Below, piece by piece: positions 1-7,687 of a stretch of 8,733 bases of DNA; within the stretch, counting starts at the first letter, position 1, and the number at the start of each line of letters is the position of its first letter. The notes under the pieces are model-generated. The model ran no database searches. It was not told where the DNA came from and worked only from the letters and a program-made list of their open reading frames with translations. This stretch comes from Euryarchaeota archaeon UBA596 (GTDB lineage: Archaea; Thermoplasmatota; Poseidoniia; Poseidoniales; Poseidoniaceae). The DNA is taken from positions 1-8,733 of the forward strand of contig DAGQ01000065.1 of the NCBI GenBank assembly GCA_002498205.1, in the 5' to 3' direction. Both the position numbers and the translations under genes were made by a program.

Positions 1-1427
1 GGTAGTGGAGTTCCCCAGAAACGTTCTCGTGAAATAGCCCAATCTTTCACATTTCTTAGCCACTCTCCAAATCTTCCTTCACCTACCCAATCAGGTGCCC
101 ATTCTACTTGGTCATTGAATTCTAGTAATTTTTCTTTTACTGCGGTCATCCTAACAAACCAAGATTCCATTCCATAGTACAGCAAAGGATGGCCTGTTCT
201 CCAACAGTGCGGATAATCGTGAAGATACATTTTTTCTCGATATAATTTATTTGAGTCTGTTAAATTGTTGATGATGATATCGTCACAATCTTTTACGTAT
301 TTCCCATCTAGTTCTGGATGAACGCCTTCTACAAATGCGCCATCCATTCCGACAGTATGTACTTCTGGAAATCCAACTTCTCTACCAAGGTTATAGTCGT
401 CTTCACCATACATTACTGCAGTATGGACAACACCTGTACCATCACTTGTTGTAACAAAATCAGCTGACACAACTGTCCAAGCAGTTTTGCTTTCACCTCT
501 TTCAACAGCATTCGGGAATAGTGGTTCATATGCCTTACCAACTAATTCTGAACCAGGAAATTCAGAAATTACTTCTACTTTATGTCTCATCACTTCTTTA
601 AGTAAATCCTTTGCTAGTATTAACTCCTCGCCGATATCTGCTCCTCCGCGACCTTCCCAACTTTTTCCTGGGGGGTCACTAATTCGTACTCTACAATATG
701 TGACATCAGGACCTACTGCTAACCCTACATTTCCAGGGAGTGTCCACGGTGTTGTAGTCCAAGCTAAAATTGAGGCATCATCATTTTCTAGTTTAAATTT
801 AACATACACAGATGGTTCTTCAACTTCTTTGTATCCTAAGGCAACTTCATGACTTGAATATGAAGTTCCAGTTTGAGGGCAATATGGTAGAACTTTGTAA
901 CCTCGATATAGAAGGTCCTTTTCGAACATTTGTTTTAATGCCCACCATGATGATTCAATGAAATTATTATCGAGAGTAACATATGGGTTGTCTAGATCCA
1001 CCCAAAATGCCATTCTTTCACTCATTTTTCTCCAAGCATCTTCATAGGTCCAGACAGATTTTTTACATTCTTCGTTGAATTTATCCATTCCAAATTCAAG
1101 AATGGCATCATTACTCATCAAATCTAATCTTTTTTGAACCTCAATTTCAACAGGTAATCCATGTGTATCCCATCCACCTTTTCTTTCAACAAGGTGTCCT
1201 TCCATTGTTTTCCATCTGCATACTAAATCTTTGTATGCTCTTGCTACAACATGGTGTATTCCAGGCCGTCCATTAGCCGTGGGGGGGCCTTCAAGAAAAA
1301 TGAATGGTTCTCCCTCACTTCGGTATTCTATTGAACGAGCAAAAGTTCTCTCTTTTTGCCAGCGTTTTATTATAGATTCTTCTAATCTTACAGAATCATA
1401 TTCACCCGCTGCTTTTGGTGCTACCAT
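1..1427 (-). CDS. ileS: Isoleucyl-tRNA synthetase, N-terminal part (cut by left window edge)
   Basis: Class Ia aminoacyl-tRNA synthetase that charges tRNA-Ile with isoleucine in the cytoplasm. Translating the minus strand from the ATG at 1427-1425 gives an open frame of 475 codons to the window edge, beginning MVAPKAAGEYDSVRLEESII. The ATP-binding HIGH motif region reads EGPPTANGRPGIHH (about residues 46-59), with GIHH in the HIGH position, followed by the conserved GGWDTHGLPVE. The CP1 editing domain is present: TTTPWTLPGN near residue 220 and GTGVVHTAVMYGEDD near residue 330. The last residues visible, DWAISRERFWGTPLP, are the conserved return to the catalytic core. IleRS is usually about 1000-1100 aa, so roughly half is here; the KMSKS loop and anticodon-binding domain lie outside. 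The GRPGIHH signature favours IleRS over ValRS or LeuRS. No convincing Shine-Dalgarno sequence precedes the ATG; an in-frame TTG and GTG lie a little upstream but are less likely starts. It is transcribed divergently from the giant surface-protein gene. Confidence 0.95.
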   Translation of the reverse strand, partial: MVAPKAAGEYDSVRLEESIIKRWQKERTFARSIEYRSEGEPFIFLEGPPTANGRPGIHHVVARAYKDLVCRWKTMEGHLVERKGGWDTHGLPVEIEVQKRLDLMSNDAILEFGMDKFNEECKKSVWTYEDAWRKMSERMAFWVDLDNPYVTLDNNFIESSWWALKQMFEKDLLYRGYKVLPYCPQTGTSYSSHEVALGYKEVEEPSVYVKFKLENDDASILAWTTTPWTLPGNVGLAVGPDVTYCRVRISDPPGKSWEGRGGADIGEELILAKDLLKEVMRHKVEVISEFPGSELVGKAYEPLFPNAVERGESKTAWTVVSADFVTTSDGTGVVHTAVMYGEDDYNLGREVGFPEVHTVGMDGAFVEGVHPELDGKYVKDCDDIIINNLTDSNKLYREKMYLHDYPHCWRTGHPLLYYGMESWFVRMTAVKEKLLEFNDQVEWAPDWVGEGRFGEWLRNVKDWAISRERFWGTPL

Positions 1428-1572
1428 GCATATCCGAGTCAAGTACACGTTTTGAATATGACCATAATCTACCAAACTTAATTTTTAAAATCATTTTAGT
1501 TCGGCCAGTTACTTTTTACGATGTTTTAATGTGATTACCGATGCATTGACAAATAGAATCTGATTCCAAGTG
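1428..1572. promoter_or_regulatory. Divergent intergenic promoter region
   Basis: This 145-bp gap separates the divergent starts of ileS (minus) and the giant surface-protein gene (plus), so promoters for both should lie here. AT-rich stretches that could act as archaeal TATA boxes are the run ATTTTTAAAAT at 1481-1491 (readable on either strand; suitably upstream of ileS) and GTTTTAAT at 1523-1530, about 45 bp before the plus-strand start. Neither has a clearly recognisable BRE, and no start site can be fixed from sequence alone. Neither gene has a Shine-Dalgarno sequence, so short-leader or leaderless transcripts are possible. The existence of promoters is inferred from gene orientation; the exact boxes are guesses. 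Confidence 0.45.
1486..1498. repeat. 13-bp AT-rich inverted repeat (TAAAAT-C-ATTTTA)
   Basis: Two perfect 6-bp arms, TAAAAT at 1486-1491 and ATTTTA at 1493-1498, flank a single C. The repeat sits near the middle of the divergent intergenic region. It could be an operator for a dimeric regulator or simply overlapping TATA-like sequence for the two directions. In AT-rich DNA an element this short can arise by chance, so only its presence is certain. Confidence 0.35.
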
Positions 1573-4500
1573 ATGATGCACACCAGTCGAACCCAAGTTT
1601 TTGCAGCCGTTGCTTTGTTTTTTCTCACAAGCATGTTCTCGTTTATTTGTAATGATTTAAACATCGAAGATCTAAATTTGATTGGTGAAAATAAATTTGC
1701 AGGAGAGGGTGAAAATGTTGAAATTTCCATTGATGAGTGGCCAGAAGAAACATCATATGATTTGAGTGTAGATATTCTTGATGGTGATTCATTTACTCAT
1801 CTTGAAATGGATTTAACTACTGGACATACAGTTAACATGGATTCAATTCAATGGGATAGTTTATCTGATTGGTCACATTATGACGCAACATATAATGGTG
1901 TAAATTATAATGGAACTTACATGACTACTTTTGGTGTTGAAAATCTTTGGGATTTTGAAAATCTTCAGGGGGTTTTACCTGCAGGATGGACCTCCTCTAA
2001 TGCAGCAAATGGACTAGTAAATGATAATTCAAATACAGGTTCTGGTAATCTTGGATATTTGAGTTGTGGAACTAATGGGACTACTGGTGGTTCTTTGGTA
2101 TTAAGGAATGGTGCTGTAAATGTTGAATCAAATACTATGGATCTTTCTGGCTTGTCTAATGGTTATGTTTATTTTTGGATGAAGGAAGGTGCTTCTGGTT
2201 GTGGTGAAGATCCTGATACAACAGAACATTTGTATTTCGAATATTGGGCATCAAATAACCAATGGAAGACAATTGCTGCTGGTAATTGTAATCCTGCAAA
2301 TACTTGTCCATATTTTAATGCAGCATTAGGTAACCCTGGTTATTCTGCTCAAGATGTGACTTATACGCTTCCAACAGATGCTTTTTGGTCTGGATTTAAA
2401 TTTAGATTTAGACAAGCAGGAGGTTCAGGAACTTGTTGTGATTGGTGGTTTATAGATGATGTAAAAGTAACAGTCCCAGGTCCTGGGAATTGGACCTCAC
2501 CATCATTTGGTTCACATCAATCAGCAGTTTATTCCGTAGAGCCAGGTCAATATGGGATAGCAAGTATTGACGCTAAAACATCAGGAACTTTTGGTTTAAG
2601 TTGGTCTGTATTAGATGCTATAACTAACAAACCAATAATTGGTTTTGAAAATCTAAATTCTAGGCAAGTTGATTTAGGAACTATTGATTGGCAAAAACAT
2701 CCATTGTTAAGAATTTTTATAAATTCTGAAAATGGTCCATTTCAAATAGATTCTGTAAATATTCAAGGGAAAATTACTGACACTTTCCTTTCAGACCCTA
2801 GTGCTTATTGGTCTGGAGATTATACATGGGATTCAATAAATCAGAGGATTTCAACTACAAGTACAATTACAAGTTCAATTATTAAATCACATAGGCCAAT
2901 CGCAGGATGGGATTTAGATTTTGAGTTCCAATCTGCAGGTATAGTGGAGGTTTCTGTAGATAAAGGGCCTTTTTATGAAGTAGCTTATGATGATACGACT
3001 ATGGATTTACCCAATCCAGCACATACAATACAATTTAAGATTTCAAATGCCGTATTGAGTACTTTTGATGTTGAATTATACTATGCTTCTTTACCTGAGA
3101 ACCTCAAATTAAATATTGCAGATGATGAACGAATTGATTGGAGTTTAGACATTAATCAAATGGGGCCTTGGGGTTGGCAAAATAGATTTGCAGATGGTAA
3201 TATGACACAATCCTTAGATTTGATTAGCTCAACTACTGCATCAACTTCTTTTTGGTTACCTTCTGATACGGTAATGAACTCATTTTCTTTTGAGTTATGG
3301 TCTGAGGACCCTAATCAAGATGTAGGTGGGGTCCAATGGGAATTATTTTGTGGAAATATTTTAATTGATCAAATGAACTTTGGTCCAATTTCTTCAGAAA
3401 GAGTAACTTATCGATTTGCCGAAGGGCAATTAGAAGAATTAAATTCTGCTCTAATCAATGGTCAGAAAACAAGCCTTTCTATTGAAGGTGTTGATTTTGT
3501 AGAGTGTCTTATTGAATTTTCTGGTTCTGGAAGTAATTTGATGGTGGATGGTTTGTTAGCAAGATTTGATGAATCTATAAATCTACAATTCACCTCTTCT
3601 TCATTATTCATCAATGAATTGAATGCGTATACATCAAGTGTACAAACAAGTTCAAGCAATTATTTGAATATCCCTATTCCTGTAACAACAACATATTCAT
3701 CAGAGTTAAATTTTGAAATTATTAATATTGATTCAGTAAGTGGAATGACTTCTACATTAATTGACTTTGTAAATTCTTCAACGACTTTAACGCCTTCCGA
3801 ATCGTGGTTGGAAATGGTTACGACCCATACCTCTGAAACAGAAGTGTTAGAGAATATTCAAGTTGAAATTGCTGGTTTGAATAATCGAGTAGTGATGGAA
3901 TGGCCTATTCTTGGAGGCACCCCTACAGTGATTACAAACGGGGAAAACTCAAATGAATTAGTTGAATTACATCCTACTAATTCTGGAGATATTGTTTTAG
4001 TAAGTAGTACACCTCAAGAAGTGGATGCAACATTTAAATTTAGATTAAACCCAAGTTGGGATGACGAACCCTTTGTTACAATTTCATCGAGGGTAACAAC
4101 ACCAGAAGGTTTCAAGAGTTTACCTGCGGTACAAAAATTTGGTTTAGGTGACTCGAATGGAATTGAGAATGATTATTACATATCTGAATGGAATGTAATT
4201 AATGACATAGGCGCAATTATCCCATCTGATTTATCTTATCTAAAAGCGAGCACAGTAGTTACATTCAGTGCAAAATTGGCATTCGAAGGTCTAAATGATG
4301 GAAGTTCTCCAAGAAGTGATTTATTAGTTTTGAAATTATTTCAAGATGATTTGATTGTTGGCCAAACACAAGAAGTAGATGGCAATTTGATGAATATTTC
4401 ACTAATATTGCCTCCAACCGAACAAGAATTAACCTATACTTTAGTTTTAGAGGAACTTGTTTCAGGTGGTGATGATTTAACTTCAATTAATCTAACTCGT

Positions 4501-6849
4501 GACTTCCTCACTGATTCTAGAGCTCCTATGGTTATGGGTTCAAGTGTAGAGGAATATGATCATAGAGAGCCAAATAATGAACAAACATTATCTTTTGAAA
4601 TAGCAGATCGTCCAATATTGCCTCCCACTTTGACATTAATGTTATGGAGGCAGTGGATGGATGATTTTGATTATGATGACTATCCTGATCCAGAAGAATA
4701 TCAACCTCAGCAATTAATTGCTCCAGAAAATTTGAGTGTTCTTCAAGACAACTTCACTTATATTTTTAGTGATTTATTAGGCGATGAGGGAGATATAGTT
4801 ACAGGATATTTAGTTGGTGCTGATGCTGCAGGAAATGTTTTGCAACTTGGGGGTTCATCTGATCAAGATCAACAGTTATTCACTTATCAACTGAAAGAAG
4901 ATGGTCCTCCGGAATTAGTAGGGGATGATGCAAAATGGGATATTGAATCAACAGATGCATTTAGACACCCTATGATTGATTATACTCTAATTTTCCCACT
5001 TGTGGAACCTAATGGGCTAAGTGATATAGAATTAATCTCCTTGACGCTTGATCAAGATTCTTTCGATGAAGATGATTTAGAAAGTTCTTTAGAAATTCGA
5101 TGGGATGGAGAAACTAGACAGTGTTCTACAGAATCGGCCTATCTTATTTTAGGTACTTGCGACGTTTTTGCGGAAACGGGTTCCGTTGGGCCTTATACTT
5201 CTGATTTGGAATTCAGAGTTACATTTTCATTCAAATGGAATTTAGACGATACTGGTCAAATAAGAACACCCGAAATTATGGTTGTAGATCGAGGAGGAAA
5301 TGAAGATATAAATTCATATCCTAATTTAGCGTGGAAATTTAATGCTGAAATTTGGATACCTTATGATACAATTCAACTTGAGTTTACATCAGGAAATCAA
5401 GATTATTGCCCAATATCTCAAACAACTCAAAACCCAACATTAAAATGCGCATGGGTATATCCTAGTAGTGAGATTACAATTTCTGGACAAGTACAATTTT
5501 ATTGGACGAATGCATTACCTACTGAAGAATTAGATATAGAAATAATTATTTCTGGATTACAACCCACTTTGGCAACCGTAGAAAATGGTTTTTTTAGTGT
5601 AACAATTACAGCACCTCAAGCAAATGGTGGTTATGCATTAAGCTGGGAATTATTTGCACTACCGTTGTCGAATATTGATCAGACTAGCCAATCGTCTGTA
5701 TCCTTGGTTGTAGATAGTGAAGAGCCAACAATTCTTGAGGTGGTTAAGCCTAGGACTGACGTTGAGATTTCTGAAGAAGATATGTATAGTATTGAATTTG
5801 AAGCAAGTTTCAAAGAAACATACCTAAATACAAGTAATGTGATATTGCATTGGAGAGTTATTTACGATGAGAACCCTTCTGTTACTATCGTAGAAGGGAT
5901 GGAAGGTTTGGACGTTGTTAGTAATGCAGGTACTGGAACTTTGTCGACAACAATTCAGGTTGGAGGACAACTTTTAGATTCTCATTATACTAAACCATCG
6001 ACCTTGCAATTGTGGATCACAGGAACTGATATGGCGGGTAATCCATTTAATCTAGATGAAAATAGTGTATCTACTCCTTTGGCAGAAATCCCTATTCATC
6101 ATAGACGTGCGATAGTATCTTTGGCACCTTCAGACATTCAATATTCTCCCCCAGGAGAACAAAATTCAGGAGAGGTAATCCAGATTACAATTATGGCAAA
6201 AAATATTGGTGATGCTCAGGGAGATATATTCTTTACAATTTATGAAGTACTTCCCTCCGGAGCAACAAAAACTATTGCTAGTAAAAATGAAACCATCCCT
6301 CTTGGTTCTCAACCAATTCAATTAAGATATGAGTGGGTTCCAAATATGGAGGGTTTACATCATGTAAGGGTTGAATGGGGTGAACAAACAATTGAAGGTC
6401 CATTCATTGAAATTTTACCGCCTAAAGCTACAGGATTAAATGCAGTGTTTGAAGATACAAATCCTGTGTTAGTTGTAAGTTTTGTAGGATTAATTGTAGC
6501 TGTTGTGATTTTGTTGGTTGTAGTTTTACGTAAGGGTAAGGACGATGAATATGAATGGGTTGAATGGGAGGAAGAGAGTTACGATTCACCTTCTAAAGTC
6601 CCTCCCGTTTCTGAAAATAATCCAATTCAAACACCAGCACCAATGCCTGTTGCAACGCCACCGCCCCAAAAACAACCAGAAGCGAGATATCAAACAGATG
6701 CTTACGGAGCGGCTTATGAAGCAGCCACAGAAGGTAAAGGAGATGGTTGGTGGCAAGATGAGCATGGTCAGTGGTGGCAAAAATCAGAAGACGGTTCTTG
6801 GTGGCATCAATCAACAGATGGAGAATGGCACAAATTAGAAGGATATTAA
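1573..6849 (+). CDS. Giant secreted single-pass surface protein with jelly-roll, CARDB-like and Trp-repeat tail regions
   Basis: Predicted 1758-aa cell-surface protein; no enzymatic motif recognised. A stop at 1561-1563 bounds the frame, leaving GTG 1570, ATG 1573 or ATG 1576 as starts; ATG 1573 is chosen and used for numbering. Residues 1-26 form an export signal (hydrophobic core VFAAVALFFLTSMFSFI). Residues about 122-299 are a MAM/reelin-like jelly-roll: DFENLQGVLPAGW at the start, cysteines throughout, and CCDWWFIDDVKV at the end. Residues 300-1500 are beta-rich modules, including GPWGW at 531-535, close cysteine pairs (593/645, 1184/1196, 1279/1292) and an acidic loop at 1030-1043. Residues about 1512-1616 resemble a CARDB/Ig domain. 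One transmembrane helix spans 1632-1652, followed by RKGKDD, a Pro-rich linker and Gly-Trp-Trp repeats (1724-1758). Eleven N-X-S/T sequons (X not Pro) all precede the helix. This fits a protein exposed outside the membrane and anchored at its C-terminus. A role in adhesion, polymer binding or the cell envelope is inference only. No Shine-Dalgarno sequence precedes the start. Confidence 0.88.
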   Translation: MMHTSRTQVFAAVALFFLTSMFSFICNDLNIEDLNLIGENKFAGEGENVEISIDEWPEETSYDLSVDILDGDSFTHLEMDLTTGHTVNMDSIQWDSLSDWSHYDATYNGVNYNGTYMTTFGVENLWDFENLQGVLPAGWTSSNAANGLVNDNSNTGSGNLGYLSCGTNGTTGGSLVLRNGAVNVESNTMDLSGLSNGYVYFWMKEGASGCGEDPDTTEHLYFEYWASNNQWKTIAAGNCNPANTCPYFNAALGNPGYSAQDVTYTLPTDAFWSGFKFRFRQAGGSGTCCDWWFIDDVKVTVPGPGNWTSPSFGSHQSAVYSVEPGQYGIASIDAKTSGTFGLSWSVLDAITNKPIIGFENLNSRQVDLGTIDWQKHPLLRIFINSENGPFQIDSVNIQGKITDTFLSDPSAYWSGDYTWDSINQRISTTSTITSSIIKSHRPIAGWDLDFEFQSAGIVEVSVDKGPFYEVAYDDTTMDLPNPAHTIQFKISNAVLSTFDVELYYASLPENLKLNIADDERIDWSLDINQMGPWGWQNRFADGNMTQSLDLISSTTASTSFWLPSDTVMNSFSFELWSEDPNQDVGGVQWELFCGNILIDQMNFGPISSERVTYRFAEGQLEELNSALINGQKTSLSIEGVDFVECLIEFSGSGSNLMVDGLLARFDESINLQFTSSSLFINELNAYTSSVQTSSSNYLNIPIPVTTTYSSELNFEIINIDSVSGMTSTLIDFVNSSTTLTPSESWLEMVTTHTSETEVLENIQVEIAGLNNRVVMEWPILGGTPTVITNGENSNELVELHPTNSGDIVLVSSTPQEVDATFKFRLNPSWDDEPFVTISSRVTTPEGFKSLPAVQKFGLGDSNGIENDYYISEWNVINDIGAIIPSDLSYLKASTVVTFSAKLAFEGLNDGSSPRSDLLVLKLFQDDLIVGQTQEVDGNLMNISLILPPTEQELTYTLVLEELVSGGDDLTSINLTRDFLTDSRAPMVMGSSVEEYDHREPNNEQTLSFEIADRPILPPTLTLMLWRQWMDDFDYDDYPDPEEYQPQQLIAPENLSVLQDNFTYIFSDLLGDEGDIVTGYLVGADAAGNVLQLGGSSDQDQQLFTYQLKEDGPPELVGDDAKWDIESTDAFRHPMIDYTLIFPLVEPNGLSDIELISLTLDQDSFDEDDLESSLEIRWDGETRQCSTESAYLILGTCDVFAETGSVGPYTSDLEFRVTFSFKWNLDDTGQIRTPEIMVVDRGGNEDINSYPNLAWKFNAEIWIPYDTIQLEFTSGNQDYCPISQTTQNPTLKCAWVYPSSEITISGQVQFYWTNALPTEELDIEIIISGLQPTLATVENGFFSVTITAPQANGGYALSWELFALPLSNIDQTSQSSVSLVVDSEEPTILEVVKPRTDVEISEEDMYSIEFEASFKETYLNTSNVILHWRVIYDENPSVTIVEGMEGLDVVSNAGTGTLSTTIQVGGQLLDSHYTKPSTLQLWITGTDMAGNPFNLDENSVSTPLAEIPIHHRRAIVSLAPSDIQYSPPGEQNSGEVIQITIMAKNIGDAQGDIFFTIYEVLPSGATKTIASKNETIPLGSQPIQLRYEWVPNMEGLHHVRVEWGEQTIEGPFIEILPPKATGLNAVFEDTNPVLVVSFVGLIVAVVILLVVVLRKGKDDEYEWVEWEEESYDSPSKVPPVSENNPIQTPAPMPVATPPPQKQPEARYQTDAYGAAYEAATEGKGDGWWQDEHGQWWQKSEDGSWWHQSTDGEWHKLEGY
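6742..6846 (+). repeat. Gly-Trp-Trp repeats encoding the cytoplasmic tail of the giant protein
   Basis: The last 35 codons of the giant gene encode four tandem units of 7-9 residues: DGWWQDE, HGQWWQKSE, DGSWWHQST and DGEWHKLEGY. Glycines at 1725, 1732, 1741 and 1750 set the spacing, and seven tryptophans fall within 27 residues. The segment follows the transmembrane helix and a Pro/Gln-rich linker, so it is predicted to face the cytoplasm. It is a protein-level repeat; the DNA units have diverged (tggtgg cores with variable flanks), so it is not a recent DNA tandem duplication. The function is unknown; the pattern resembles short Trp-rich beta-hairpin or WW-like modules. Confidence 0.7.
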
Positions 6850-6880
6850 AATTCTAAACTATAATGATCTGAATCAATGA

Positions 6881-6889
6881 GGAGGAGGA
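6881..6889 (+). promoter_or_regulatory. Strong Shine-Dalgarno sequence for nadE
   Basis: The run GGAGGAGGA ends directly before the ATG at 6890 and contains two overlapping GGAGG cores (6881-6885 and 6884-6888). The first gives a 4-base spacing to ATG 6890 and a 7-base spacing to the in-frame GTG at 6893, so the true start may be either codon; they differ by one residue. The purine-rich run contrasts with the absence of such a signal before the giant gene and ileS. Confidence 0.7.
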
Positions 6890-7684
6890 ATGGTGCAAGA
6901 TTGGCTTGATTTGGGGATTAAAATCTCTGAGTGGCTTAGAGATTACGCGGAAAAAAACCAGATAAAAACGTTAGTCGTAGGTGTATCAGGAGGAATTGAT
7001 TCTGCAGTAGTATCTACGTTATGTGCAAAAACAGGATTGGATACAATAGTTTTGAATATGCCAATTCATCAAGAAAAATCACAACAAGATCTTTCTAATA
7101 CGCATATTGAGTGGTTAAAATCAAATTGGAGAAATGTAAAAAGCGATTTAATTGATTTAAGTGGGACTTATGATTTTTTATGTAAGAATGATTTAAAAAA
7201 TCACCAATTAACTAATTTAGCATTGGCGAATACAAGAGCTAGAGTTAGAATGGCCACATTATACGCAATTGCTGGTTCAAATAAGGGTATTGTAGTTGGA
7301 ACAGGTAACAAGGTAGAAGACTTTGGAGTTGGTTTCTATACAAAATATGGTGATGGTGGGGTAGATATTTCACCAATTGCCGATTTGTATAAATCAGAAG
7401 TATATGCCTTGGCTAATTCATTAGGTATAGACCCCTTGATTCAAGATGCAGCACCGACTGATGGTTTATGGGCAGACGGTAGGACGGATGAAGAACAAAT
7501 GGGTGCAACATACGAAGAATTAGAATGGGCTATGAAAGAAGTAGAAAATCCGAGTAAAGTAGAATTTAATGAAAGACAGAAACATGTGATGGATATATAT
7601 TTGAAATTTAATACGGCAAATTCGCATAAAATGAATCCAATTCCTATTTTCAAAAATAAAACAAGGAATTCAATGGAGGGGTGA
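6890..7684 (+). CDS. nadE: NAD+ synthetase, ammonia-dependent
   Basis: Catalyses the last step of NAD+ biosynthesis: deamido-NAD+ is adenylated with ATP and then amidated by ammonia in the cytoplasm. At 264 aa it is the normal size for the single-domain form; there is no N-terminal glutaminase (nitrilase) domain, so free ammonia is the expected nitrogen donor. Visible motifs are the PP-loop SGGIDS (33-38), LALANTRARVRM (110-121), GTGNKVEDFGVGF (137-149), TKYGDGG (151-157), SPIADLYKSEVY (161-172) and AAPTDGLWADGRTDEEQ (187-203), and a C-terminal HKMNPIP (246-252). GTGNKVEDFGVGF is the variant I associate with Bacteroidetes-type NadE rather than the common GTGNKSE form, which suggests possible lateral acquisition. 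The gene starts 40 bp after the giant gene and ends three bases before the aconitase X start, so it probably forms an operon with the latter. Confidence 0.95.
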   Translation: MVQDWLDLGIKISEWLRDYAEKNQIKTLVVGVSGGIDSAVVSTLCAKTGLDTIVLNMPIHQEKSQQDLSNTHIEWLKSNWRNVKSDLIDLSGTYDFLCKNDLKNHQLTNLALANTRARVRMATLYAIAGSNKGIVVGTGNKVEDFGVGFYTKYGDGGVDISPIADLYKSEVYALANSLGIDPLIQDAAPTDGLWADGRTDEEQMGATYEELEWAMKEVENPSKVEFNERQKHVMDIYLKFNTANSHKMNPIPIFKNKTRNSMEG

Positions 7685-7687
7685 TGG
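7675..7687 (+). promoter_or_regulatory. Shine-Dalgarno sequence overlapping the nadE stop, for the aconitase X gene
   Basis: GGAGGG at 7675-7680, followed by GTGATG, lies in the last codons of nadE and leaves a 7-base spacing to the ATG at 7688. The match to the anti-Shine-Dalgarno consensus GGAGGTGAT is broken only by one extra G. The nadE stop (TGA 7682-7684) lies between this site and the downstream start, a typical arrangement for translational coupling. The site favours ATG 7688 over the closer ATG at 7684, whose frame closes after 14 codons. Confidence 0.7.

Noticed and set aside
487..852. 121-codon plus-strand open frame, and a second at 1231-1455
   Set aside because: Both lie antisense to ileS, whose minus-strand translation gives continuous, recognisable IleRS motifs. 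Their products are low-complexity and resemble no family I know.
1573..1653. Lipoprotein-type signal at the N-terminus of the giant protein (Cys after the hydrophobic stretch)
   Set aside because: The residues before the Cys are S-F-I; a lipobox needs a small residue directly before it. A C-terminal transmembrane anchor already explains membrane attachment.
6545..6838. 97-codon plus-strand open frame inside the giant gene, with minus-strand frames at 6586-6814
   Set aside because: These overlap the 3' end of the giant gene in other frames. The main frame encodes a clear transmembrane helix and regular Trp repeats there.
6850..6889. Separate promoter for nadE in the 40-bp gap (TATA-like ACTATAAT)
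   Set aside because: A start about 25 bases downstream of that box would fall within or after the Shine-Dalgarno sequence, removing the site that appears to serve nadE. Co-transcription with upstream sequence fits better, though it is not proven.
6850..6889. Transcription terminator between the giant gene and nadE
   Set aside because: No stem-loop and no long T run is visible in this gap.
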